From: Scolanthus callimorphus
Lineage: Eukaryota > Cnidaria > Anthozoa > Actiniaria > Edwardsiidae
Direction: 5' to 3'
Assembly (NCBI GenBank): GCA_033964015.1
Contig: CM066924.1
Coordinates: 11,062,625 to 11,126,624 of the forward strand
DNA length: 64,000 bases
The notes beneath the pieces were generated by a model that worked only from the letters and a program-made list of their open reading frames with translations, did not search any database and had not been told where the DNA came from. Positions within the stretch are counted from its first letter, which is position 1. Each line of letters begins with the position of its first letter. This document shows, in pieces, positions 1-9,909 of this stretch. The position numbers and the translations under genes were made by a program.

Positions 1-10
1 CGCAAGAATT

Positions 11-361
11 TTGACTTTGTCCTGCTACGACGCAGACGCAGAATCACTTCTTGAGAGTCTGGGTTGGAAAAGGTTAGCTGATCGGCGAAGATCCAACATG
101 GCTACTATGGTTTACAAATCACTAAACAATCTAGCACCTGAATATCTCAGAGCTAAATTTGTAAACCGTAGTAGCGTCACTGATTACACATTGAGAGACA
201 CCATGAACAAACTTGCTGTTCCAGAGCCCCGCACAAACTATCTAAAAAACAGATTTCAATACAGCGGTACGGTGCTTTGGAACAGCCTATCTCTAGAGCT
301 TCGTCAAGCAGAATATCTGAACAGCTTTAAACATGGCTGTAGGAATTTTTTTGATTCTTAA
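11..361 (+). pseudogene. LINE (CR1/L2-like) reverse transcriptase, C-terminal end
   Basis: The reading frame encodes the tail found downstream of the catalytic palm in CR1/L2-type non-LTR retrotransposon polymerases. Visible signatures are LGWKRLADRRR, MVYKSLNNLAPEYL, the YTLR block, the P-E-P-R-T block and FQYSGTVLWNSL, followed by a final FKHGCRNFF segment and a TAA stop. In intact relatives this region follows the YADD polymerase motif and helps mobilise the element RNA. Only the last ~115 residues are present because the window begins inside the element, so truncation cannot be judged on that side. It lies left of the last visible helicase exon. It is not a host gene. Confidence 0.8.
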
Positions 362-487
362 TACACGGCACTCATGGAAAGCAGACAATATAATTAGATT
401 TTTATACATATATTTATAGATAACATAATAATTGTAGTTTTTAAAGCCCTGATTGTTTTGCCCGTGTCAAAATAAAGTTATTATTAT
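362..487 (+). repeat. LINE 3' untranslated region and ATT microsatellite tail
   Basis: Non-coding sequence directly after the LINE stop codon, AT-rich, containing AATAAA and ending in (TTA)n. A short microsatellite tail in place of poly-A is typical of CR1/L2-type elements. It abuts the next mobile element. Confidence 0.6.
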
Positions 488-668
488 TAGAGCAGATTTC
501 GTATGACTGTGAAAGTTCCGCGACAAAGTTGTACCACTCCGCGACCGTGTCCGCGCCGCGACTACGCGATTTCATTCGGTATCTACAGCAGGCCAGGTTC
601 CGTACCGCCACCGCGACAGTACCGCGCCGTGTCACGGCACTTTTCACAGTCATGTGAAATCGGCTCTA
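488..668. mobile_element. MITE, TAGAGC family, copy 1
   Basis: Both ends carry an imperfect terminal inverted repeat of about 27 bp, of the form TAGAGC-GATTTC-TATGACTGTGAAA. TA lies at each outer edge, which fits a TA target-site duplication (Tc1/mariner-like). The ~180-bp GC-rich core (CCGCGACC and similar) has no transposase. The same termini flank a different core at 44595-44856. Mirrored short reading frames on the two strands are by-products of the palindromic ends. Confidence 0.7.
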
Positions 669-706
669 TTATGCTCCGCTCGCGCGGCGCGAAAGCTCCG
701 ATAGTA
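665..706 (+). repeat. GC-rich terminus of the CRE-satellite element family (solo)
   Basis: TATGCTCCGCTCGCGCGG followed by a GCGCGAAAGCTCCGATAG-like block resembles the distal terminus at 37466-37502 (GGGCTCCGCTCGCGGGCG, then AACTCCGCTATAAT). No satellite monomers follow, so it is probably a remnant next to the MITE. Confidence 0.4.
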
Positions 707-1417
707 AAACATTCGTCCCCAAATTCCAAAGCGCTCGCTTAGAGTACATATTACTTTTTGGTTAACGACATTATGTCACAACGCAAAAGTGTTGGGAAAT
801 AACAGAAATGCTTAGGATTTTTAACGCAGCATTTTCTTCTACAATATTGTGTCCAAATTGAAGTAAATTTTCGTTTTCGAGTGGGAGAATTTTGTTCGCG
901 TGACTCTGTGCGTATGTTATGTCGCTAGTGTGCACCAGGCATTACTGAGTAAATACTATATCTCTAGGCTCTTAAATCTGAATTTGAGGTAATTTGGAGA
1001 TGGGGCACAGTTTTTAGCTCTAAGCTTGCTCACTCGTAAATAAAATGCTAGATATCTAGTGTTAGATTGGCAATAAATTTACTTGCGAGCTCGCGCCGTG
1101 CTAGTTTCTAAAGTTTGGCGATCTTGTCGGCAGGACCCAGACGGCAAAATTGAAATCCTCAAATTATCATTAAAATCGATCATATTGCGAAAGGAAAACC
1201 TCAGCAGGTTTGTTTTAGGTTTTTGAACTGTGGCCACTATCTTCTGATTTTGTTGATTTTTCTGTGCGTTCGCTCTCGAATGCAAGGAAGAATATTGTCA
1301 CTTTCGGAAAGTTCCCGAGAAAGACAAGGGGATGGAAGTATGGCTGAACACACAAGGTGGAGTTACTGAGAAAGACAAGGAGATGGAAGTAGGGCTAAAC
1401 ATACAGAGTAACATCTA
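707..1417. other. Intronic sequence, no gene recognised
   Basis: This lies beyond the donor of the motif IV helicase exon (minus strand), so it is the start of the next intron. I see no exon continuing the helicase here, only a 51-bp tandem duplication near the exon. Confidence 0.5.
1321..1414. repeat. 51-bp tandem duplication (about 1.8 copies)
   Basis: AAGACAAGG-GATGGAAGTA recurs at 1321 and 1372 with the intervening text conserved (GGCTGAACACACA versus GGCTAAACATACA). It ends against the donor side of the helicase exon. Confidence 0.6.
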
Positions 1418-1418
1418 C

Positions 1419-1553
1419 CTTGATAAGCAATACACGATCCCAGAAGCCAGTGGGTACTTGGATTTAATGAAGTCTATTATTTCCTCGGTGATGCTTTTTT
1501 TCTTTGGCTTCACTTCGAACTGCAGATTAGATCTATTGAAACTCTGGGTGAAC
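1419..1553 (-). CDS. BLM: BLM-type RecQ helicase, exon entering the second RecA domain (motif IV)
   Basis: On the minus strand this 135-base exon starts after a good acceptor (TTTTCCAG) and ends at a GTAGAT donor. It encodes FTQSFNRSNLQFEVKPKKK, then an amphipathic stretch, then SGIVYCLSR. This matches the BLM segment linking the DEAH-containing RecA domain to the second RecA domain, where the IIYCLSR-like block is helicase motif IV. The phase is decisive: the preceding exon (3640-3828) ends with TG, and the first base here (G) completes a TGG tryptophan codon. The exon ends two bases into an Arg codon, so a further exon must lie left of base 1419, probably outside the window. BLM unwinds recombination and replication intermediates as an ATP-dependent 3'-5' helicase in the nucleus. 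Confidence 0.85.
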
Positions 1554-2027
1554 CTGGAAAAGTTACGACAGTAAGTGAACACGAAGTCGATACTCCATGT
1601 ATCCAGGAAGCTGTAGAAGTCATGTGAATGCATACATTACTGATGAGACAGGGAAAAGGCCCATAACCTGCTATGCACCTCTGTATTTAAAACTAACGAG
1701 ACTTTAATTATACGCCACTTGTATAACAACGTACGCTTGAAGAGAAAAAATACCCAATTGCCAAGTTTTGCAAAATTATTAATTATTAAAAATGCTGTGA
1801 ATTTAACAATATCTACAATAAATAGTAATTATAAACTAACACCCAAGAATGTCGCGCGCTGAATGGTCGATAGCCGTGTTTGTAAAAGTGTGATGTCATC
1901 CATGAACAGCCTTATGTTGTCATTCAGCGCAGGCCCGTAGCCTGGAGGTGGGGGGTCGGGGTAGTAAACTTTGGAATTTTACCAGGCGCTATCCGCGACG
2001 TACGTAAATTGTTCTCTTACGCGGACA

Positions 2028-2120
2028 AGATCTCGCCCGACACTAACGCACATGCGTTAGATCTCACCCGACACTAACGCACATGCGTAAGATCTCGCCC
2101 GACACTAACGCACTTGCGTT
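2028..2120. repeat. 31-bp minisatellite, 3 copies
   Basis: Units start at 2028, 2059 and 2090. Each contains AGATCTCGCCCGACACTAAC followed by GCACATGCGTT. Each holds a BglII-like AGATCT palindrome and a GCACATGCG block. Copies differ at one to three positions. Confidence 0.85.
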
Positions 2121-2607
2121 AGTGTCGACCCGTGTACACAGCCAATCACAGTCTGACTTGGGTCACTGAGCGCGCGTTTCGTCCTCCAGATCAGGCACAG
2201 CGCCGCGGCGTTCGGTTTGGACTCCAAACTGCAAAAAAACTTGATGCATTTTGACGCCAACTTCCCAAAATACATTCTAATCACAGAGATTGATCTGGAT
2301 TATTTGAAAAAGTAAACAGTAGATGCAAGGAGACAAAAGGGACCGAACTAATAGCGAAATGGGGAAATATTTGCCAACTCTCTGTTGCTGTTGTAGCCCG
2401 TGATGGAAGAGAGAATCTATTTTTTAACTCAATCAAATAATCGGTCACTTACAAACGTAAAATTCCAGGTTGGGTAACCATAAGTTCCAGGGTGTTCATG
2501 TCAAAATTCACTGAAATTCAGGCTGTGTATCCCAAGCTGGGTTCCTCAAAAGAGATACATTTATTAAAAGAATAAACCATGCAGTAAAAAGTGGGGTGTG
2601 TATGATT

Positions 2608-2652
2608 GGAGTTCCGCTTTTAGGCATCGCCTAAATCTATATATTAGCCATT
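2608..2652 (+). repeat. CRE-satellite element hairpin terminus (solo)
   Basis: GGAGTTCCGCTTTTAGGCAT followed by CGCCTAAATCTATATATTA has the same layout as the termini at 6932, 28768 and 31084. Here the stem is TTTAGGC/GCCTAAA, a compensated change that keeps base pairing. No satellite monomers precede it. Confidence 0.6.
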
Positions 2653-3179
2653 TGAAGTTGTGTCAACATTTGAAGCGCTAACAGCAGGAAAGCAAACAAA
2701 CGTGACATGATCGACCAATTGGAGGCGAGCCTTCCGTATGCGCATCAAAGTAATACTGCGCTCATATTGCATGTTGCGCTTTTGCTTTGGCAGTTGCTAG
2801 AACTAAACTCGTGGCAATCTCTTAGAACTCAATATCTCCCCCCTTAACGCACAACTTTGTAGTTCGTATGAAATGAAATGGCCGAAGTACCACTAAAGAA
2901 GACTGCAGTGTCGAAGCCTCCTCAACAAAGCAAGTAAACAGGATTTTAAGATTAAAACGCCTGAATCGTCTAACGCAATATAGGGAAAAAAATTGATTTA
3001 TTTTTCTCTGCGAAATATAAGATAATTAAAGAATTTTTTTTGCGAATATTGAAGTTATTACCCTTAATTATTGACTAGGCAAAAAATAAAAAAATATCGT
3101 CATAATAACGCCCGCGGGGTTCTGTGGGATTGACAAGACTTGGTGTCCACCCCTCTCTGCTCTAGCCAACTATATTTTA

Positions 3180-3335
3180 GATGGGGGGTACATCTATTGC
3201 TTTTTGAGAAAAAGTAAGGGGGGATGGGGGTACATCTATTGTTTTTTGAGAAAAAGCAAGGGGATGGGGCGCATCCTTCTATTGTCTTTTGAGAAAAAGT
3301 AGATGGGTGGGGGTATCATTCTATTGTCTTCAAAT
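3180..3335. repeat. G-rich tandem repeat, about 52-60 bp period
   Basis: Three to four degenerate units of GGGGGTACATCTATTG followed by TTTTTGAGAAAAAG alternate with G runs. A comparable C-rich array lies at 40860-40985. Confidence 0.65.
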
Positions 3336-3638
3336 ATAATAGGCTCCGCGGCTTTATCCTCCTCACCATCCTCATCCGCATCTCACCACCGTCCTCATCA
3401 TCCTCATCACCAAAAAGGGTTAATTCCATACCTACTATACTACTGAGCATCGAGTTGGATAAAAGCTAATTCCATCAAAGATATGGACTTTAATGTCAAA
3501 TACAACTCGCCCTTTTATCCTAAAAGCTAGCCGAAAACTACGCTCGCAAAGGAAATCCAGTCAATTGGGCGTGATAAAACTAAGACTATGGTTGGAAAAT
3601 CACCTTCACGATGACAGATAAAAGAAAGCATAATATTA

Positions 3639-3884
<246 letters not shown>

Positions 3885-4118
3885 TTATGTTTTCCCGTGC
3901 TCACCAATAATAATTACTGGTGTATCAAGAAATACACATATGAATGAGCAAACATAACTAGGAGACACAGTAGCAGAGCCTCGCACGCATGAGAAATGGC
4001 TTCAACTTGGTCTTGATTCACTTTTGTGCTTGTTTCTGAGCTTTGCAAAGTGAGTGCTGCGGGCGCGTGCGTCCGTATCTGCCAGCCCCGCAAAGCTTGC
4101 ATGAAGTAGTGTTGTTAC

Positions 4119-4270
4119 TAGCCTGCGTAGCAAGCGTTCCCGTGTGTTTTTAGGGAAAAGAAATCCAAAGAAAGAGGAGAAAGCGGCGAGAAGTTCGACG
4201 AGCGAGTTTTTGGCCGCGCGAAAATGTTCTCGTCCTGAAAATTTATCGGGAACGCTTGCTACGCAGGCTA
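4119..4270. mobile_element. MITE with perfect 24-bp terminal inverted repeats
   Basis: TAGCCTGCGTAGCAAGCGTT followed by CCCG at 4119-4142 is repeated exactly in reverse complement at 4247-4270. The 152-bp element has a purine-rich core and no coding capacity. Identity of the arms suggests a recent insertion. TA at the outer edges may be part of the TIR or the target duplication. Confidence 0.85.
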
Positions 4271-4365
4271 TGTGGTTACGCGCTACGTACACAATGCGTG
4301 GAAGGGAAGGAACGATGAAAAAAAAGTAAAAGAAAAAAAAGAGTTTAAGGTGACTCCAACAAAAG

Positions 4366-4633
4366 TAAACGCGTTTTTTTAGAAATTCTTTAACTCGCTC
4401 GCGTCGCGTCAAAAATGGTCGGATATTTTTGAGCTTTGGATATGTCAAACCTCGTCCATTGGCGCTTTTAACTACTTGTTCGGATTCATTTTGAGCCGCA
4501 TTTGCTCATGCGAGAAGATATTCTAACAGTGAGATTTTTACGTAAGTTCCCTCCTGTGCAAAAATTCTCGCCTGATTTGGGGTCATTCGACCTTAATTTC
4601 TTTGCACATTCAAGTTTGAAGAAAATTCTACGA
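4366..4633 (+). repeat. ~265-bp dispersed repeat, plus-orientation copy
   Basis: This copy is the reverse complement of 7094-7356. Shared blocks include TCAAAAATGGTCGGA, TTGGCGCTTTTAACTA, CCCTCCTGTGC, ATTTGGGGTCATTCGACCTT and GTTTGAAGAAAATTCTACG. The family is unidentified. Confidence 0.7.
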
Positions 4634-4781
4634 GCGAAAAGATAACAAGATCCAAAATATGACCATGAAAATGAAGCAATATGAATGTGCTCTTATTAAA
4701 CTGCCGATATAAATTAACACGATTTACGAACTCAGCAATTCCTCCTAAATTTAAGCTCGAAATTTCATAGCCGTAGCTTTA

Positions 4782-5797
4782 GGGACCGTTCATTTTTTAT
4801 CAGGGAGGGGGGGCTGGTGGAAATGAGGGGGGGGGGTCACCCAAAAAAATACGGCCTCAAAGGGGGGGTCACCCAAAAAAATACGCCACTAAAGGGGGGG
4901 TCACCCAAAAAAATACAAGCACATAACAGGGAGGAAACGAAAAGTTTGTATTTTACAGCATGCAATGTTTGTTACACTCAATACTTAATAAAAATTTCGG
5001 CGCGCTTCGCGCGCATGAAGAATTTAACATATAATATGCACTGATAGGCCTGCCGGGCAGTCTCTATGTTTGAAAGAACACACCTAAGGTTAGCGTGAGT
5101 TCAACGTTTAGTCATTTGGGCTAAACGTTAATTTCTTCATTTGCGGAGCGCATGAAAAATATTACCTAAAGGCTCAGGAGCCTTTCACTAGGAGCATTCA
5201 TATAACCTATATAATTAGCGTATTTTCTGGGGCTGGTTCCTAGAAGGTCAGTTAAGAGTTATGTGTAGATAAATGCTTATCCAACGGATAAATCTTGAAC
5301 AAATCCTATACAACAGATAACTTTTATCCATGGATAACTTTATCCAACCTTTCAGGCTTTGGTTACTATACACAAAAAAAACATCTACACCTTTTTCTGA
5401 GGCTTGATGAAATGCGGTTATCAAAAGTTGGGCGCGCTTCGCGCGCAAAGATTATGTGACTCCCTCTTTATGTAAAATGTCTTCTACTAGGTCAAATAGG
5501 GGACCTGAGGTGGGTGTCACGAAAACGCTTAATAGTTCTAAGGGGGGATCGGTTCCTTAGCTTTGACATAAGTAAGAAAAACGTTAAGAAGAATGAGACT
5601 GCATCACTTAGGCAAGAGTCTATCTTACAGGGCAAGCATTTATAAGGGGGGGGGGGGGGGGGGGCACCAGAAAAAATACATTGGATTTTGGGGGCCACCT
5701 AAAAAAATACGGACATGAAAGGGGGGGCCACCCAAAAAATACAGGGTCTCCGCTCATTTCCACCAGCCCCCCTCCCTGATAAAAAATGAACGGTCCC
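4782..5797. mobile_element. 1.0-kb non-autonomous DNA transposon with ~46-bp TIRs and G-rich subterminal repeats
   Basis: The ends are mirror images: GGGACCGTTCATTTTTTATC, then AGGGAGG, GGGGCTGGTGGAAATGAG. Inside each end are tandem ~28-33 bp units of GGGGGGTCACCCAAAAAAAT (left) or the same family inverted (right). TTA flanks both sides, a possible 3-bp target duplication. The middle holds no transposase, and another MITE is nested inside at 5229-5363. Two short GCGCGCTTCGCGCGC-type palindromes lie within. Confidence 0.8.
5229..5363. mobile_element. MITE nested inside the 1.0-kb element
   Basis: The ends are GGCTGGTTCCTAGAAGGTCA (left) and TATCCAACCTTTCAGGC (right). The core contains repeated TTATCCAACGGATAA and ATAACTTTTATCCA blocks. 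The same family sits in the minisatellite at 52332-52452. Confidence 0.7.
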
Positions 5798-5802
5798 TTA
5801 TA

Positions 5803-6550
5803 GACAGTTTTCGCGATTGCCATTATTCGGGAGCAAATAAACGGTCGAAAAACTAAGTACTTGCTCCATTTAGTTTAGCTCCTTCTTGTTAAGGTGTCTG
5901 GTTTATTAGTTTTTTTTTGCCCGAGGGCCGGGAAATCCACACAGAGCGAGGCTCCAATTACGAGGTTCCCTGGTCAGTGTGGTGGGTTAGTAAGTTGTAA
6001 GTCCTGCACTGAGGATGGGCAACTTCCGACGTCCCCGTGGTTCTTTAACATCCCTCTGGTTTAGGTTAGTGTAGTGCATGTGAGAGACGAGACCTACGGT
6101 TTAACGTCCTTATCCGAGAAGACGTTTATCACGATCGGCCCTAGTTTTAAAATGAGACCAGATTTTAGAAGCGGTGACCGACTAACCGCAATAATGAGTT
6201 CTACCGGATTGCTCTCGGTTTCCTGTCGTTTTTCCGCGCGAGTGAATATGAAGTAATTTGCATACCATTAAAGCAAAGTTTTCAATGGGCTAGTACGATT
6301 CCCACGTGCAAATTTACTGTTTTGTAACCAAACGATTCCTAAATAAAAGGCAACCGAACAAAACCCGACAGAAGCTCATTACAGTGTAGATTTTAGCAAA
6401 CCACGGAAAACGTTCTAATGTTTGTCCTCTTATTTCAAAACAAGAACCGTTCAAGAAACTAAATATCCTACAAGCAATTGCGCTTTATTTTTTTTGCGCG
6501 CAGCTTCAAGAAATGAAGGGATTGTTGTGTTTTGATTTTTCTAACTTATT
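5803..6550. other. No gene recognised
   Basis: Intronic sequence without a supported reading frame. The stretch GGATGGGCAACTTCCGACGT and the following ~100 bases look like repetitive DNA, but I could not place it in a family. Confidence 0.4.
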
Positions 6551-6572
6551 TGCTTTTAGCGGAGCTCCTAAT

Positions 6573-6971
6573 CGGCCGTACGCCGCAGAGCGGAGCACCA
6601 TAGGTATCGCAAGAATAATGCAACACCTCAAAATAGAACTCAGGTATACTCATCGCTTCATTTTCATGGTTTAGCGGTATTCCCATTCTGGTATTGCGGG
6701 CGCATGTCCGCGTGCGTGCCCCACTACAGGAAAACTAAAAACCTTCTCCGTTTATTAATCATATCTTAGGAAGGCACGAAGCTCAGACAACCAAACTTGG
6801 GTGTGGTGGGGAGGGAAGTTCTGTTAGTGGCAAGGGTGGTGCAACTGCATGTTCACGTGGTATGACAATGACAGGCTATCTATGTACAATAGCAACCTTT
6901 TTGTCTCATTAACACAGAAAAATATGTAACCGGGAGCTCCGCTTTTAGCCAGTGGCTAAATCTATATATTA
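6573..6971 (+). mobile_element. Short CRE-satellite element with both termini and one monomer
   Basis: The left end, GCAGAGCGGAGCACCATAGG, is the inverted GC-rich terminus seen at 19984 and 37466. The right end, GGGAGCTCCGCTTTTAGCCA followed by GTGGCTAAATCTATATATTA, is the hairpin terminus. Between them is a single degenerate satellite monomer (CAGACAACCAAACTTGGGTG, TTCACGTGGTATGAC). At ~400 bp this is the simplest complete copy in the window and shows that the two termini belong together. Confidence 0.6.
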
Positions 6972-7093
6972 TCTGCTCCGGAGTTCTTAAATCGTACAAA
7001 ATGGATTAACTTCGAAGGTACTATAAGGGCACATTGATACTGCTTCACTTTCATGGTCATGTTTTGGCTCTATCTTGTACTGTAGTTGTCGAG

Positions 7094-7356
7094 CGTAGAA
7101 TTTTCTTCAAACGTGAATGACAAAAAAAAAAAAAAACGAAGGTCGAATGACCCCAAATCAGAAGTTTCAGAAAAGACTTTTCGCACAGGAGGGACTTTTG
7201 TAAAAATACCACTGTTATCAGCTCGTATAAGCAAAAGCGGCTCTTAACAATAAATTCGAACAAATAGTTAAAAGCGCCAATAGTCGAGGTTTAACATATC
7301 CATAGCTAAAAACCTCCGACCATTTTTGACGATACGCGAGCGAAAACGCGTTTAAA
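7094..7356 (-). repeat. ~265-bp dispersed repeat, inverted copy
   Basis: Reverse-complement copy of 4366-4633, with an added A15 run and small indels. The pair sits 2.5 kb apart in opposite orientation inside one intron. Confidence 0.7.
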
Positions 7357-8637
7357 CTGTCATCCACTTTACTGCGGTTTAAATAATGCGAACTCTGAAG
7401 CAACAACCAAATGGCGTTTTAGCGGCTTCCTTCGATCACACAACTAGTAACCACAAACACTCACTAGATGTTTGATTCAGGGAACGCTTTGAAAACACAG
7501 TTAATTCCCGGACGACTCCCTGACTTGAAGCTGCGGGATTCCTATGTACACGCGAAGGTGGCGCGTATGGTATGCACGGGAAATGACGTTAATAATGTGC
7601 TTTAAAGCGGCTCATGTTTTCGCATTTTTCGACTTACAGTCAGTTTGCCTGAATCTGACGGCACCGAAGTCTGACACTTCCTTTAAGGACGGTGCACACT
7701 AATGTTTCTGCGCATCCTGCTCGCACAATTTTTGTTTTTCTCTGTAAATAATCTCCAGTTGCAGTTATTGTGGAAATAACCTACAAAAGTTTACATTAAA
7801 AAAATTATCGGGATTTTTCTCTGAGTAGAAGTAGCCGTAGGTTTGATACCTAAAAGTATCCCAAACGAATCAGAAACATTATTTACACCAGAAAGCAGAC
7901 GTTTATATTATCTATGCATTTAAATTTACGGGCTGTTGATGGTGCTGGGTAATGGCTAGGAAATGCCTTCCCCATGCCAAAATAAAGCAGTATTGTTTGG
8001 AAACAAAGCGTCATGCGCATTTTCGCCGTTGTTTGGTACTGGTCTCCCTGTGGTGTCTCCTTTTTGGCGCGAAAATTACGCACGGGCGCGAATCAGCCAT
8101 GAAAGTTCAACAAAGCCCCCAAAATGCCACATTGAATAACTTATTGAACCTCATCAAAAATCAATTCGACAGAGTTCACAAAATAGAATCTAGCATTGTG
8201 GCTAAATGCAAACAACACTGCAGTTTTGATTTCTTTTCAATGGCAAAGGCGAATGGGGAACTCGAGTGGGGAAACAAAACTACTGAAAATCTAGCGGAGA
8301 CTTGGGCAAAATGATCTGAGAAAGTCAACAATTTTCAAATCGTCCTCATGAGTCTCACATGTTTCTACATGTCACCACGTCAAATCAGGTGAGCTCCATA
8401 ACAGCACAAACTAAATTCACTATTGCAGGGACGTCAACCCATCGAAATAAAAATGTTGAGATTTGAGGGTGTGTAGCGTGAATCTTTGTCATGACAGATA
8501 ACAAAGCGAGTGAAAGTGTAGAAACAAAGTGTAGAAACTGAGAAATGCTACAAACCCCCAAAAAACTGTTAGTTTTTTTTCAAGGAGATCTTGCTAAAAA
8601 CCCGGAAGACCGGAAGCAGAACACGTCATTATCTCGT
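7357..8637. other. No supported gene
   Basis: A 120-codon open frame at 7952-8314 (plus) has a hydrophobic stretch, but no domain, no convincing start context and no splice signals. I treat it as chance. The rest is AT-rich and unremarkable. Confidence 0.4.
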
Positions 8638-9517
8638 TAATAATATGGATGCAAAAATTTCTCGATTCTGATTGGTCGAGAGCAGTGCAATTACAAAAGT
8701 AATTTGCACTCCAAAAAAGTAATTGCACTCAAACGAGTGCAGGTATTTCATGAAGCTGATTGGCTAAATAAACAATTGATTTTGCGAACGAGCCAATCAA
8801 ATGCGCGCTAGCTGTCACGCCACTCGATCTGTTTGAGCCTTGTCAACAAGATAGGAGATCGATAGATGGCTTTGGATGGAGGGAGAAATTCGGTTCCTTT
8901 TCATGAAAATCATCTTCCGAAACCCTTGGAAAGCAAAATGTGAATTCCTTACGGACTTGAGCAAGACTTGTTTTAGTTTTCATTCTTTGTTATGGAAGGA
9001 TATGAAGGGAAATCTTCGTTGACTGTGAATCCAGCGGCGGGAAATGCCAGCGTTGAAAATGAACTAGCAGTCTACAAGAACACATGCGATACGGACAGTT
9101 TTCCGGATCAAATTCCTGTCAATCTTGGTTGTTTAGCTGTTAAGAAAGTTTACACAAGAGAATACTTCAGGTATGTCTTCTGTGGAAGTTTACCTAGCTA
9201 TGTTCACCTTTCTGGACAATATTCTGCCCGTTTTTGGTGACCGAAAAAAATGCACAATCAACTAAGCTTTCAAAAGCAATTCAAACTGAAAGAAACCAAC
9301 CAATTTATGCAATTTTACCTTGGAATCTGAAATAAAGTTTATGATTGTCAAAACAGAATTCCACCTGCTTTTAGCATAAAATAAATTTGTTGTGTCAAGT
9401 ATATTTATGTCAAGTTAGGTTTCGTAAACTTTGCTCGCTTGTCTCGCACGCGTTCAGTGCATTGTGGCCGCTGCACATAAGGTCTTTCTCTGAAAATTTT
9501 TGCATCCATATTATTAA
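8638..9517. mobile_element. 0.88-kb TIR element carrying a spliced-exon-like frame
   Basis: TTAATAATATGGATGCAAAA followed by ATTT at 8638 is mirrored at 9494-9517. Inside the left end are GTGCAATTAC and GAGTGCA blocks. The element is too short for a transposase but contains the exon-like segment 8992-9170. It is probably an internally deleted derivative of a larger transposon. Confidence 0.6.
8992..9170 (+). CDS. Possible first coding exon inside a TIR element, unknown family
   Basis: ATGGAAGGATATGAAGGG opens a frame of about 59 codons. The peptide begins MEGYEGKSSLTVNPAAGNAS and ends KKVYTREYF, where a consensus donor (CAG/GTATGT) follows. The composition is balanced, without the low complexity of intergenic frames here. 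I do not recognise the family. Because it lies between the TIRs at 8638 and 9517, it may be the remaining first exon of the transposon's own gene, or a captured host exon. No second exon is visible within the element. Confidence 0.35.
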
Positions 9518-9520
9518 TTA

Positions 9521-9683
9521 GTAATCATAAGACTATTCTCGTTCAATTTGGGATTAATTTCACTCGTGAGTTTTTCAAAAAGCTCAAATTGCACTCGCCC
9601 TAACGGGCTCGTGCAATTTCGATACTTTTTGAAAACTCACTCGTGCAATTAATCCCAAATTGAACTCGAAGTCGTATGATTAC
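9521..9683. mobile_element. Foldback MITE, ~60-bp arms
   Basis: GTAATCATAAGACTATTCTC, then GTTCAATTTGGGATTAATTT and CACTCGTGAGTTTTTC are mirrored by the right arm ending GTCGTATGATTAC. A short loop of GCACTCGCCCTAACGGGCTC lies between. It abuts the right TIR of the preceding element. Confidence 0.75.
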
Positions 9684-9909
9684 CTATACTAAAATGCGTG
9701 GGGATTCCCTATTTTCTTTGTGGATTTTGTGGATTTTGATGACCCCCACTAAGTTCTACATTTATATATAGTCACAAGATTTGTAAAACTTTGGAAAACC
9801 ATATAAGTATATAATTTGTAACCTTGTTAATACGTTGTAAATAATAGTTTGTAAATTAGTAGTTTGTTTTTTATTTCTTATTTTTTAATGATTGTAATTT
9901 TAACGATTT

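Noticed and set aside
441..742. Open frames on both strands starting MTVK
   Set aside because: Both start within the inverted ends of a MITE (ATGACTGTGAAA). No coding function is implied.
7952..8314. 120-residue frame with a signal-peptide-like stretch
   Set aside because: The hydrophobic segment follows about 28 residues instead of the N-terminus, no splice signal or domain is present, and an overlapping antisense frame is equally open.
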